Shown here: positions 8,902 through 17,397 of the stretch, piece after piece
Layout: each line of letters starts with the position of its first letter
Numbering within the stretch: the stretch's first letter is position 1
Assembly (NCBI GenBank): GCA_026003495.1
Contig: BPHK01000001.1
Location: 248,001 to 312,000 of the forward strand
Length of the DNA stretch: 64,000 bases
DNA from: Candidatus Kapaibacterium sp.
GTDB lineage: Bacteria > Bacteroidota > Ignavibacteria > Kapaibacteriales > NICIL-2
Direction of reading: 5' to 3'
Notes under the pieces: generated by a model
Databases searched by the model: none
Told to the model about the DNA's origin: nothing
What the model saw: only the letters and a program-made list of their open reading frames with translations
Position numbers and translations under genes: made by a program

Positions 8902-10584
8902 ATGAGATGGCAGCTTGGTTTCTCCGCACTGACTAGTGCGCTGGCAGCGATCATATCGGTGGTGCTCAGTGCGCAGGATATCGTACCTTCCCAACTTGAC
9001 TCGCTCGAGCGCGCAGCGGTTGGAGGGGACATCGCTGCACAGGTGCAGTGTGCGCTCGAGTACTGGTGGGGGATCCAGCGCGCCAGTGACCGTAACAAAG
9101 CATGCCGATGTGCACAAGCCGCTGCAGAGCACGATGGACTTGCGGCGTTCATGTATACACAGTGCCTTGCTGAGCGCCACCGGTTCCCAGGTGATCTGCG
9201 CCGCGCAGATTCGATCGCGCAGCAGGCAGTCTCGGCACTTCGCGTGCGTGCCGTGCAAGGGGATAGCTATGCGCTCGTTGCGCTGGCAGAGTGCTACCGA
9301 CGTGGTCTGGGCGGATTCGTTCCACGTGATGACAGTGTGAGCGTCTTGCTTGCCGAGGCTCTGCGGCGTGGGAATGCACTTGCTGCATACCTACTCAGCC
9401 TCACCGAGCCGAACAGCCGGCGTAGGGAAGAGCTCCTCGAGCGAGCTGCCGTCGGGAACGTTGTCGCAGCAATGGTCGAGCTGGCGCGGCAAAAGCTTGC
9501 GCGCGGCGATACAGTTCGTGCAGTGCTACTCCTGCGCGATGCTGACCGGCGTGGCTCAGCCGAGGCAGCGCTCCTTCTGGCAGGCTTCGCCAGTAGTGGC
9601 GTTGGAATGCCGCCGAGTGCGCCGCAGTCGGTGCGGTGGCTGGCATCGGCCGCTGATCGCGGCAATGCATTGGCAATGCTCGAACTCGGCTACCGGATGC
9701 TCTACGGCGCTGGTATTACAGCCGATACTGCCAGCGGACTTGGGTGGATGCTCGCATCGGTTGCTGCAGCACCGCCGCAGCAACGGGAAGCGCTCGTACA
9801 GTACGTCGCGACGCTGCTGGATTCCCTTCCTCCGGTTGCGCACGGACTCGGCAATGCGCTCGCGCACCACCCAGTTTTGCGGCAGCAGATGGTGCAACTG
9901 GATAGCTCCAAGCGCGCTGCACTCTTGACGGGAGATGGTGTGCGTGTTTGGAAAGCCTGGTTCCGTCCGTCGGTGCTGGCGCCACCTCTGCTGCTTCTGC
10001 GATACGATGGTCACGGTGCGATAGCTACTGGCGATGCTCTTGCCGAGCAGCAGTGGATGATTGTTCCTCCTGATACGCTCGTGCTCTGGGATCGGGAGGG
10101 ACGGCGGGCTGGCCGCATCGAGCTTCTGACCGAGGGGCTTGCTATCATCACGTGGTCGGCCGTGCGGGCGCTCTACTCACCCCTGACACTGCGCCAGCTG
10201 CGGGAAGATTGGCGGCTGTACCGTCATGAGCTGTTGCGCCCGACGGTCGAGATGCTTCCACCACGCGTGGGGGAACGTTCCGTTCGGCTGCGACTCCGGG
10301 CGCGGAATGTGCCGCCGACGGGGATTGTCGCTCTGCCGATTGGCATCGCACGAGGACGGCATGCGCAACGCGCCGAAGCAGATGCCCGCGCGCAGAGGCT
10401 CTGGTGCATTTGGCACGATGGAGATTGGGAATTTCTCTGGGAGCCGGATCGCCAGGAAATCCCCGAAGGCTGGCGCGGAACGTGCGTTCTCTTTGTGCAG
10501 TGCACCTGGCAGTACGAGGGCGACGACGAGAGTATGGTTGTGCGGTCGCAGCCATTCGAGCTGCCACCGCGTCTGGTGCGCTAA
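8902..10584 (+). CDS. exported Sel1-repeat (TPR-like) protein
   Basis: 560 residues. A signal peptide (FSALTSALAAIISVVLSAQ) is followed by about seven Sel1-like helical repeats in residues 20-310. These show alternating GDxxAxxxLA and GxGxxxD features, e.g. YRRGLGGFVPRDDSVSVLLAEA and RMLYGAGITADTASGLGWM. Sel1 repeats are protein-binding solenoids. The C-terminal 250 residues are beta-rich and unrecognised. An upstream in-frame ATG at 8857 was rejected because the signal peptide begins at 8902. It ends in a 4-bp convergent overlap with the next gene, so no terminator fits between them. Confidence 0.8.
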   Translation: MRWQLGFSALTSALAAIISVVLSAQDIVPSQLDSLERAAVGGDIAAQVQCALEYWWGIQRASDRNKACRCAQAAAEHDGLAAFMYTQCLAERHRFPGDLRRADSIAQQAVSALRVRAVQGDSYALVALAECYRRGLGGFVPRDDSVSVLLAEALRRGNALAAYLLSLTEPNSRRREELLERAAVGNVVAAMVELARQKLARGDTVRAVLLLRDADRRGSAEAALLLAGFASSGVGMPPSAPQSVRWLASAADRGNALAMLELGYRMLYGAGITADTASGLGWMLASVAAAPPQQREALVQYVATLLDSLPPVAHGLGNALAHHPVLRQQMVQLDSSKRAALLTGDGVRVWKAWFRPSVLAPPLLLLRYDGHGAIATGDALAEQQWMIVPPDTLVLWDREGRRAGRIELLTEGLAIITWSAVRALYSPLTLRQLREDWRLYRHELLRPTVEMLPPRVGERSVRLRLRARNVPPTGIVALPIGIARGRHAQRAEADARAQRLWCIWHDGDWEFLWEPDRQEIPEGWRGTCVLFVQCTWQYEGDDESMVVRSQPFELPPRLVR

Positions 10585-11489
10585 AACTGCATGCCGAGCC
10601 CGATCCGAAGTTCATCCCAGAGCATCGGGGTATTGCCCTTGAAGGGAAAATGCTGGCCCGATGTGCTACGCAGCTGGTAGATGCCCCACGAGAGCGCGGA
10701 ACGCAAAATCAACGTCGCGATCGCGGCAGCGTGAGGATTGCGTGCGTCTGCTGCTGAGAGCGCCGTGCCGAGCAGCGTCTGCGCAAAACCTTCGATGAGC
10801 AGGCTCCCCAGCCACGGGAAAAAGACGTGGTTCTTGTAGAGCAAGACGCGTTGGTAGCTTGCTTCGATGGTAACGGTGCCGCCGATACTGTAGCCAATCG
10901 TTGCGCTGGTGTTTGCACCGAAGTGTGAAGTGCGGTAGCTGTCGGCGGTAGCCATTGCTATAGCAATGGTCGTGCTATCGGCGTTCCGGGGTGTAGTGCT
11001 CGGTCGAACGTAGGACCACGTCCACCCGCCGCTGTGGAGGAGATATACACCACTGGAGCCTTCGCCGAGGTGGTGTCCGCTGCTGAGCTGAAAGCCGAAG
11101 CGCCAGCCCTCGAGTGCAACGCGTGAGGAATCGCCAAAGGCAACCGCTGGCGCAAGCGCAGCTACACGTATGGTGGTTGCATCGAGTTTGGCAACGCTGG
11201 TCGCATGGCGCAACCGCCGCGAGGTCAAATTCCCAAAGTCCAGCTCCAGCGCAAGCGCAGGGGAAAGGGATGGCGCAGCATCCACCGACGGCATTGAATA
11301 CCCAGCAGTGAGGCGAAGCAACTGGAGCTGGTTGGGAAGACGAAAACCAAGTTGCAGACCAACCCCGCCCCGGCCAATGCGAATACCGGTGTCGAGTGAG
11401 TCGTTGCTGTCGGTGGTGTCGCGCTGGGCAGTGGCAGATACCCCTGTGCAGAGGAGCAGCAAAAGACCGGAGACCACGTATCGAAGCAT
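10581..11489 (-). CDS. predicted outer membrane protein, unknown family (intact copy)
   Basis: 302 residues with a signal peptide (MLRYVVSGLLLLLCTGVSA). The rest has alternating hydrophobic/polar strands with many Tyr, Ser and Gly, ending in the aromatic strand LRIGLGMQF, as in outer-membrane barrels. It is the intact paralogue of the broken gene at 14427-14966; the shared blocks include PSVDAAPSLSPAL, SVAALAP-type strands and YLLHSGGWTWSYV. The 3' third beyond Thr187 is not present in the broken copy. The function is unknown. The start at 11489 begins the signal peptide. Confidence 0.75.
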   Translation of the reverse strand: MLRYVVSGLLLLLCTGVSATAQRDTTDSNDSLDTGIRIGRGGVGLQLGFRLPNQLQLLRLTAGYSMPSVDAAPSLSPALALELDFGNLTSRRLRHATSVAKLDATTIRVAALAPAVAFGDSSRVALEGWRFGFQLSSGHHLGEGSSGVYLLHSGGWTWSYVRPSTTPRNADSTTIAIAMATADSYRTSHFGANTSATIGYSIGGTVTIEASYQRVLLYKNHVFFPWLGSLLIEGFAQTLLGTALSAADARNPHAAAIATLILRSALSWGIYQLRSTSGQHFPFKGNTPMLWDELRIGLGMQF

Positions 11490-11503
11490 GGAAGCACTCG
11501 AGG

Positions 11504-11534
11504 AAAAAACACGGCGGCAAAGATAGTGCCGCCG
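11504..11534 (-). terminator. rho-independent terminator after the first T9SS-sorted gene
   Basis: On the minus strand an 8-bp GC stem (CGGCGGCA paired with TGCCGCCG, 7-nt loop) is followed within three bases by six T residues. It lies 35 bp after the stop at 11569. Its loop and right arm also contain TATCTTTG, a -7-like promoter match for the next gene. Confidence 0.75.
11518..11525 (-). promoter_or_regulatory. candidate -7 element (TAnnTTTG) inside the terminator hairpin
   Basis: The minus strand reads TATCTTTG, an exact TAnnTTTG match, 29 bp before the ATG at 11489. It overlaps the terminator stem-loop of the upstream gene, so termination and re-initiation would share the same DNA. Confidence 0.4.
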
Positions 11535-11568
11535 TAGAATAGTGCTCAATGCTTGGGGTTGCAGAAGT

Positions 11569-13203
11569 CTATTCAATCACGATGGGCTGGAACCACCGTG
11601 TGTTAGTACCAGTGGTGTGAACTACGAGCCAATAGGTGCCCGCAGTGAGCCGATCGGTTGGGAATGCAATGGCGTCCGATTCCATGGTAAACGGTAGCTG
11701 GTATTCCTTGCCCATAGCGTCGAATAGTCGGGCGGTAATAGTTGCAGAATTGACAGTGGACGGTAGAGAGCAACGCACAATTTGTCCCCGACGAGCCGGC
11801 TGTGGGTATGCGATAGTTTGGCGATCAGTTGGTTGCGGTGGTCGAACCGAGCTTGCCGTTGAGTCGATGATGTATAAGCCACCACTTGTGGTAACAATCA
11901 GGTATCTGCCATTGAATGCGATCGCGCCAGGAACGTCTTGCCGAAACCCAGAACCTGACGTCGGGAAATACTCTTTGAGCGGAACGCGCGTTAGCTGAAG
12001 GGTACCATCGGCCGCGTGCTGCAAGAAGTAAATCATTGGATAGGTACTATCGCCGATCATTGCAGTACCAATTGCAGCAATGCCATTGCGGTAGGGGGTA
12101 TAAGCTGTTTGCCTGGTGATGAAGCCCATCTTCCCATAGAGCCGCTCGGCATGACGAGTAAAAACATTGAAGCGAAAGATGCCCACAAAGCTTGATGTAT
12201 CGGTTCCGGGTGCAATACGAGTGGAAGACGGGCACACAACGTAGAGACTGCTGTCGTGCGACCAAATGTATGTATGATCAAGGCCGTTGACGTGCGTTAG
12301 TCCTGAGATCGGTCGGATAATTTCTTGCTCACCAGTTGATGGATCAATCCTCAGAAATGGGATTGGTGTGGGATCGAATCTGCTGACCGGATAGGGGACG
12401 ACTAAGAGTGTATAGATGGCATTATCAGGAGCAAGCACCAAATTGGATGGTACTGGAATTGCTCCAACAGTGTCGAGATAGTTTTTATCCAGCAGCACGC
12501 TGCTGCGAAGAAGCAACGAATCATCATCTGGCCTGCCGCTGTAGATGTCAAGGCGGGGTGGATAATTCCATGCTTGATAGTACGGGACCCAAAGACGCAT
12601 GCTTGTCGAGAGGGCAACAAATGTCGTATCATTCCGGTGGGGAAGCAGTACTCCTCCGAGGGCATGGTAAGACTCGCGTCGCCATTCGGGCAGGGGTGGC
12701 AAACCCACGAAGCTCCATATCGGCTGCCCATACGTTGGTGCTTGTGGTGTATAGCGCAGCAAATGGCTGGGGAGTGATTGCTCCGAGACCTTGCTGGTAT
12801 CATGGTTTAACCATCCCCACCACGAGTGTGGGGTCGTAGGGCTCTTCGATGGGAAAAGTAGCGGTGCCGTGCTACTAACATCGAGCGAACTTTGTATCCA
12901 CCGGGCAGCACCAGGGAAGCCTGAGAGCCGGTCAAGCGCAATCCATTGGTCAGAGGCGAAGTGAAGCTGCCAAAGTGCCGAGTAAAAACCGAGGCTGTCG
13001 TAATTGTTTCGTGTGTTAGTATAGTCGCCAATCGCCCACACGTACACGCTGGAAGAATCCGCAGCCATGGCTTCGAGAAAGTAGGCCGGTCGTGGTGTGG
13101 TGATGCCGAAGGCAGCGTTGATGACGCTGGTGGGGATTGAGCGGTGCTGTGCTACTCCAGGGAGAGCAAGTAGCAGAGTCCAAAGAAAAATGAGGGCAAC
13201 CAT
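11569..13203 (-). CDS. T9SS-sorted secreted protein (copy A of a paralogous pair)
   Basis: 544 residues. A signal peptide (FLWTLLLALPGVAQ) is followed by a beta-rich body with repeating aromatic/Asp patterns such as YVWAIGDYTNTRNNYDSLG, suggestive of a beta-propeller or beta-sandwich. The C-terminal 75 residues, with PQPARRGQIVRCSLPS, ITARLFDAMGKEY and LTAGTYWLVVHT, form a type-A T9SS sorting domain. Such proteins cross the outer membrane through the Por machinery and are released or anchored. The start has GGTGGAG five bases upstream. It lies 18 bp after the 16-cysteine gene and is clearly paralogous to the gene at 15038-16654. Confidence 0.85.
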   Translation of the reverse strand: MVALIFLWTLLLALPGVAQHRSIPTSVINAAFGITTPRPAYFLEAMAADSSSVYVWAIGDYTNTRNNYDSLGFYSALWQLHFASDQWIALDRLSGFPGAARWIQSSLDVSSTAPLLFPSKSPTTPHSWWGWLNHDTSKVSEQSLPSHLLRYTPQAPTYGQPIWSFVGLPPLPEWRRESYHALGGVLLPHRNDTTFVALSTSMRLWVPYYQAWNYPPRLDIYSGRPDDDSLLLRSSVLLDKNYLDTVGAIPVPSNLVLAPDNAIYTLLVVPYPVSRFDPTPIPFLRIDPSTGEQEIIRPISGLTHVNGLDHTYIWSHDSSLYVVCPSSTRIAPGTDTSSFVGIFRFNVFTRHAERLYGKMGFITRQTAYTPYRNGIAAIGTAMIGDSTYPMIYFLQHAADGTLQLTRVPLKEYFPTSGSGFRQDVPGAIAFNGRYLIVTTSGGLYIIDSTASSVRPPQPTDRQTIAYPQPARRGQIVRCSLPSTVNSATITARLFDAMGKEYQLPFTMESDAIAFPTDRLTAGTYWLVVHTTGTNTRWFQPIVIE

Positions 13204-13221
13204 GACTACTCCACCAATTGT

Positions 13222-13914
13222 TCAACAACCATCTTCGCACGGTTTTGCGTACTGATCCTGTTGGCTGCAGGGGAGCAGTGCATACTTGCCAATCAAGCGC
13301 AGTGAATAGACGGTACTCAAGGGTTGCAGTGGATTCGGCTGCGTGCAGATTTCATACTCGCGTTTGCAGCATGTCTGGCCGCAGGGATGCCATTTCCATG
13401 TCTTGACAGTGTTCGTTTGCGGGTCAAAATTGGGGTCGGGGAATTGATACCCTTGCTCGCAGCTCTCACGCGAGTTGACATTGTACGTGCACGAAAGCCA
13501 GATTCCACATGCAGCGGTATAGACGCTCGCTGTGCGGAGCGAACCTTGCTGACAATCGGGAATAGGATACTGTACGCCCCAATTGCTATACGTCTGGTTT
13601 TCGAGAAGGTGCGTCAGGGTGCCTTGGGTGATGTAATCGAGCAGGCCAGAATAGCTGTGGTGGTACAGCACAAGCCGATCCCATCCGCCACAACCTGCAA
13701 GTGGTTGGATACCGGACTCCTCGAGCGCGATCTCTAAGCGTCCGTTGCAGACGCGCCAGAGGTACGTTACTTGAGCGACGCAGTCGGGAGGGCCAAGCGT
13801 TAGATTGATCGTCTCACTTTGCCATGGCGAGCAGCCCGGCTCGTCTGGTGGGCAGAGGGTTTGCGACAATGCAATAGTTCCAGCCACCAGCAGTGGGACA
13901 ATGAGCCTAAGCAT
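13222..13914 (-). CDS. secreted 16-cysteine protein, unknown family (copy A)
   Basis: 230 residues. The signal peptide MLRLIVPLLVAGTIALSQ is followed by a mature domain with 16 cysteines, including CGQTCCKREYEIC and a terminal DGC. All 16 are conserved in the paralogue at 16677-17360, while the residues between them differ, which points to an exported, disulfide-bonded fold under structural constraint. The ATG at 13914 is preferred to one at 13929, because the homologous position in the paralogue is GTG and a GAGGTG ribosome site lies 7 nt upstream. I do not recognise the family. It is followed at once by a T9SS-sorted gene. Confidence 0.8.
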   Translation of the reverse strand: MLRLIVPLLVAGTIALSQTLCPPDEPGCSPWQSETINLTLGPPDCVAQVTYLWRVCNGRLEIALEESGIQPLAGCGGWDRLVLYHHSYSGLLDYITQGTLTHLLENQTYSNWGVQYPIPDCQQGSLRTASVYTAACGIWLSCTYNVNSRESCEQGYQFPDPNFDPQTNTVKTWKWHPCGQTCCKREYEICTQPNPLQPLSTVYSLRLIGKYALLPCSQQDQYAKPCEDGC

Positions 13915-13930
13915 GGCAAAACACCTCATA

Positions 13931-13941
13931 TTAGTGGAACA
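13931..13941 (-). promoter_or_regulatory. leader element TGTTCCACTAA
   Basis: The minus strand reads TGTTCCACTAA starting 27 nt before the ATG at 13914. The same element at almost the same distance precedes groES, groEL, rplL and the paralogous gene at 17360. Confidence 0.45.
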
Positions 13942-13951
13942 ATGGACGGCG

Positions 13952-13988
13952 TGTGCTTTACCACTACCTCACCTTTCGGTAAAGCACA
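13952..13988 (-). promoter_or_regulatory. leader hairpin before the 16-cysteine gene (copy A)
   Basis: TGTGCTTTACC and GGTAAAGCACA form an 11-bp perfect stem around a 15-nt loop, between the nadC fragment and the 16-cysteine gene. In the duplicate (17398-17433) the stem is kept by a paired change (T to C on one arm, A to G on the other). There is no U-run, so it is more likely a structured 5' leader or processing site than a terminator. Confidence 0.6.
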
Positions 13989-14048
13989 TGCAATAACTAA
14001 CACCATTTCAAATGGTAACAAGCAACGGATGCCGACTCTCTTTTGCTC

Positions 14049-14388
14049 CTACTCCAGCGATATGTCCATCGAAATATCGAGCGCAGGTGCCGAATGCGTC
14101 AGGGCACCGACGGAGATATACTCCACCCCCGTTTCTGCGATCGCGCGGACAGTTTGGAGTCGGACACCGCCGGAAGCTTCGGTTTCGTAGCGCTGGTTGA
14201 CCAACGCAACTGCACGGCGCAGGTCGTCGAGCGAGAAGTTGTCGAACATGATGCGATGGAATCCCCCACAGGCGAGTGCACGCTCCAGCTCGCTGAGCGA
14301 TTGCACCTCGATCTCGATGCGGATGCGTCCTTCTTCCCACACCTGCCGAACTGCTGCCAGCGCGGCTTCGATGCCGCCTGCTGCTGCG
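14049..14388 (-). pseudogene. truncated duplicate of nadC (C-terminal third only)
   Basis: This open segment encodes the last 113 or so residues of quinolinate phosphoribosyltransferase, from AAAGGIEAALAAVRQ to the stop. It differs from the intact gene at 17494-18363 in only about three amino acids. It lacks the N-terminal domain and the RKTIPG active-site region, so it cannot be a working enzyme alone. It is the scar of the tandem duplication; the 38 bp to its right (14389-14426) match neither parent. Confidence 0.85.
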
Positions 14389-14426
14389 TGTTGATTCCGC
14401 GCTTCTGCTGTTGAAAGGGACACAGC

Positions 14427-14966
14427 GTGCGATATGCTTCGATGTCCGCAGCGGCACGAGTGTCCGAGAGACTATCGCCACCGCTTGGTGCAATGCTAGG
14501 TTGTACGTAAGACCACATCCATCCGCCTGCATGGAGTAGGTAGAACCCTCCTCGATCGAGAGAAGCGGTGTCCGCTTGCAAGGCGAATGCCAGAGTGGCA
14601 GCATTCGACGGCTATGCGCGATTGATCGTGGAATTCAAGTTCTGGTGCGAGTGCTGCGACGGAAATGCTGGCGCCTTCGAGCCGGTACACACCGGCCGTG
14701 GGGCGAACGCGGCGTGCTGCTCTTGCTCCGAGTTCTAACTCGAGCGATAGCGCAGGGGAGAGCTGCGGCGCGCCATCAATGCTCGGTGCAGCATAGCCAG
14801 CTGAGACGCTGATCATCTTGAGCTGGCTGGGAAAGAGACATTCGAACCGAACGCGGATCTCATCGGTGTCCCTGCTCAATGAGTCATCATGCAGAGCGAT
14901 TGGAACTTGTTGCGCAAGCAGGGGAATTGCACAGGCAAACAGTGCAAAGGTAGTGGCTGTACGCAT
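14427..14966 (-). pseudogene. truncated, frameshifted copy of the outer membrane protein
   Basis: The first frame encodes a signal peptide (MRTATTFALFACAIPLLAQ) and then residues aligning with the intact protein at 10581-11489 (AGYAAPSIDGAPQLSPAL, ASISVAALAPELEF). Near 14559 the homology jumps to the next frame (RGGFYLLHAGGWMWSYV), so a one-base indel has broken it. Homology ends at AYRT (14427), where the sequence joins the nadC fragment. It should not produce a full barrel. Confidence 0.8.
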
Positions 14967-14979
14967 GGCGAGCTACCAA

Positions 14980-15010
14980 AGAAGAAAACGCGGCTGCGAT
15001 ATGCAGCCGC
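14980..15010 (-). terminator. rho-independent terminator after the second T9SS-sorted gene
   Basis: On the minus strand GCGGCTGC and GCAGCCGC form an 8-bp perfect stem with a 5-nt loop, followed by a pyrimidine run GTTTTCTTCTTT. It lies 28 bp past the stop at 15038. It sits at the same place as the terminator at 11504-11534, though the stem sequence differs. Confidence 0.75.
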
Positions 15011-15037
15011 CGCATAACATGGTTGTGTCAGAGTTGC

Positions 15038-16654
15038 TTACTCGATCACCAATGGATGGATCAAGCGTGTCCCACGGTCGGTTACTACTACCAGCCAGTA
15101 TGTTCCGCTCGCCAGCGATGTTGTTGGAATAATCACTGTCGTACTGTTCCAATCCAGTTGGAGGGGAATGCGTTTGCCACTGGATTGGTAGATATCGACG
15201 CGAGCAATTGTTGCCGGTATTTCGGAGCTCGGTAGTGTGCAATAAACTGTCTGACCCTTACGCGCCGGCAATGGATAAACCATAGCATCCGGGCTGAGCG
15301 AAGGAGGTGAAACCGAGGACTTCGGTGACTCGAGGATGTACAAGCCACCGGTTGTCGCAACAATAAAACGATCACCCCACGCGCTTATAGACATTGGGAA
15401 TTCCCGTCCCGTTGACTGAATACTTGGGAATAGATCTTTGAGCATGATACGGTCGAGTGTCAGCTGTCCGGCATCGGTGTGCTGCAGGATGTATACCGTA
15501 GTATGCGCATCACCGGCAGACCGCTCACTGCCAAGTACTGCGATACCATTTTTGTAGGGGGTGACGTATCTATATGTTCCAGTCATACCTGCTCCAAACG
15601 ATGCACTAAATCCATCCTCTCGGGAACCGATCGCCAATACCCGCTCACAGTGACCAGTGTACACGTTGTAGCGAAGAACGGCCATCGTTACAGAGGTGTC
15701 CCCACCTTTGGGGATTTCGCTTATTAAGACCTGCGGCATACAGAACGCGTAGATACAACTGTCGTGAGACCATACGTAGGCACCTTGTAAGCTTTCAACC
15801 TGGCTCAGTCCGCTACGAGGTGAAAGAAGCTGTACGGAGTTCGTCGCAGGATCGTAGCGAAGCAATTTAATGGGCTTGAGGGGATAGGGTGGCGAACCAA
15901 TAGAAATAGGTATGTAGGATAACGAGTACCACGCACTATCGGGACCGATAGCAGGATTAAATGTTATCGGTAAAGGCCATGACAGCGTCCGTGGAATGCT
16001 CGAGAGCAAATGAAGACTATCTTCTGTGACTGAACCAGTGTAGATATCAACCCATGGATCCATCGACTTTCCACTTGGGGACCTCGGATCTTCAAGGAGC
16101 ATGAAACTACTGGAAAACAACACAGCGTTTGAAGAGGTAAGTGGAAGTCGAATAGTACCAAGAGAGAAAAAGCCGTCGTGACGACGTTCCGGTGGATCAG
16201 CAGGTAATTCCAGTGTACGCCATGTAGATCTTCTGTTGTCTGGATTGTACGTCAACACGTGATTTCCCAGCGCCCAGAGAAAGAGAGGCACTGTTGCATC
16301 ACGGTCCGAGAAGTACAGGGGGGTAAAGTTTGCACCCTCTGTCCACCGTGCCGTGGATGGAAAACCATTGAGCCGGTCAATGGCAAACCATTGGTTGTCG
16401 GATAGTCGAAATTGCCAAACTGCAGAATAGAACCCAAGGCTGTCATAATTGAGACGCGTATTCGTGTAATCTCCGATCGCCGAAAAGTAAAAGCTGGATT
16501 CATCGGTAAGACCGGTATGCACATAGTATGCTGGTTTCGGCGTCGTAATGCCAAATGCTTCGTTGATCACTTTAGTTGGAATGAAGAGGTTCTGCGCATT
16601 GACGCATGCAGAGAGAAGGCTGAATAGTAATGCATGGTAAGTAGACGATTTCAT
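15038..16654 (-). CDS. T9SS-sorted secreted protein (copy B)
   Basis: 538 residues with a signal peptide ending ...SACVNAQ, a beta-rich body and a C-terminal T9SS type-A sorting domain (YPLPARKGQTVYCTLPS, ARVDIYQSSGKRIPLQ, LASGTYWLVVVT). The N-terminal block shared with copy A (INEAFGITTPKPAYY, AIGDYTNTRLNYDSLGFYSA) is well conserved, while the middle is more divergent. A strong AGGAGG site lies 5 nt before the ATG. The gap to the 16-cysteine gene upstream is 22 bp, so both are likely made from one message. The function is unknown. Confidence 0.85.
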   Translation of the reverse strand: MKSSTYHALLFSLLSACVNAQNLFIPTKVINEAFGITTPKPAYYVHTGLTDESSFYFSAIGDYTNTRLNYDSLGFYSAVWQFRLSDNQWFAIDRLNGFPSTARWTEGANFTPLYFSDRDATVPLFLWALGNHVLTYNPDNRRSTWRTLELPADPPERRHDGFFSLGTIRLPLTSSNAVLFSSSFMLLEDPRSPSGKSMDPWVDIYTGSVTEDSLHLLSSIPRTLSWPLPITFNPAIGPDSAWYSLSYIPISIGSPPYPLKPIKLLRYDPATNSVQLLSPRSGLSQVESLQGAYVWSHDSCIYAFCMPQVLISEIPKGGDTSVTMAVLRYNVYTGHCERVLAIGSREDGFSASFGAGMTGTYRYVTPYKNGIAVLGSERSAGDAHTTVYILQHTDAGQLTLDRIMLKDLFPSIQSTGREFPMSISAWGDRFIVATTGGLYILESPKSSVSPPSLSPDAMVYPLPARKGQTVYCTLPSSEIPATIARVDIYQSSGKRIPLQLDWNSTTVIIPTTSLASGTYWLVVVTDRGTRLIHPLVIE

Positions 16655-16676
16655 GATGACCTCCTACGAATAATGT

Positions 16677-17360
16677 TCAACATCCTGAATCGCAGGGGCG
16701 AGGGAAATTGCTCTGCTCAGTACATTCGATGAGCCGTCGCTTGCCGAGCAGCTTGAGAGGATAAATCTGATATGCACCCTGGATTGGATCGAATCGCCAA
16801 CAAATTTCGTATTCGCGCATACAACAAGTTTTGCCGCACGAAAACCACTTCCACGTCGTGACTTTCTTGTTGACGGGGTCCCAGTTAGGATCCGTACCCT
16901 GGTATTCGCAGTCTCGCTGAACCTCGCCTTGATAATGGTAATCGCATTTGAGCCAAATGCCGCAATTTGCAGTGTAGACGCTCGCTGTTGTTAGTATACC
17001 CTCGCCACAGCGTGGTACTGATGGCGTGCCTGGTAGTTCATTTGGGTTGATATGGAAGCGCGTCAGCATTGCCTGCGTGATGTAGTCGAGCAGCCCAGAA
17101 TAGTTGTAGTGGTAGAGCTCTAACCGATCCCACCCTTCGCATCCGGCGATGGTGGTGATACCCGTTTCATCGACGGCGATTTCCAATCGTCCATTGCAAA
17201 TCCGCCACTTGAACTGTACTGTGGCAAAGCAGTCGGGGTCTGTCAGTGGAAGCGTCACAGTGTACGATTGCCAAGGGCAATTCGGATCGTCTGGTGGACA
17301 CAGCGTTTGCGACAATGCAATAGTTCCAGCCACCAGCAGTGGAACAATGAGCCTAAGCAT
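16677..17360 (-). CDS. secreted 16-cysteine protein, unknown family (copy B)
   Basis: 227 residues. Its signal peptide is identical to that of copy A (MLRLIVPLLVAGTIALSQ), and the mature part keeps all 16 cysteines, including CGKTCCMREYEIC and the C-terminal DSGC. Only about half of the other residues match copy A. The ATG at 17360 has GAGGTG 7 nt upstream, and TGTTCCACTAA 27 nt upstream. It lies between nadC and a T9SS-sorted gene. It looks like an exported disulfide-rich partner or substrate of the surface protein, but no function can be named. Confidence 0.8.
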   Translation of the reverse strand: MLRLIVPLLVAGTIALSQTLCPPDDPNCPWQSYTVTLPLTDPDCFATVQFKWRICNGRLEIAVDETGITTIAGCEGWDRLELYHYNYSGLLDYITQAMLTRFHINPNELPGTPSVPRCGEGILTTASVYTANCGIWLKCDYHYQGEVQRDCEYQGTDPNWDPVNKKVTTWKWFSCGKTCCMREYEICWRFDPIQGAYQIYPLKLLGKRRLIECTEQSNFPRPCDSGC

Positions 17361-17376
17361 GGCAGAACACCTCACA

Positions 17377-17387
17377 TTAGTGGAACA
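17377..17387 (-). promoter_or_regulatory. leader element TGTTCCACTAA
   Basis: The minus strand carries TGTTCCACTAA starting 27 nt before the ATG at 17360, identical in sequence and spacing to the copy-A leader. Confidence 0.45.
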
Positions 17388-17397
17388 ATGAACGTCG

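Larger units (their letters stand above)
10929..14388 (-). repeat. downstream copy of a 3.4-kb tandem duplication
   Basis: This segment matches 14427-17833 in gene order: nadC 3' part, 16-cysteine gene, T9SS-sorted gene, first two thirds of the outer-membrane gene. The nadC part is about 95% identical at DNA level by eye, but the encoded mature proteins have diverged strongly. The boundaries were placed where alignment stops: Thr187 of the barrel protein on one side and base 14388 in nadC on the other. Confidence 0.8.
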
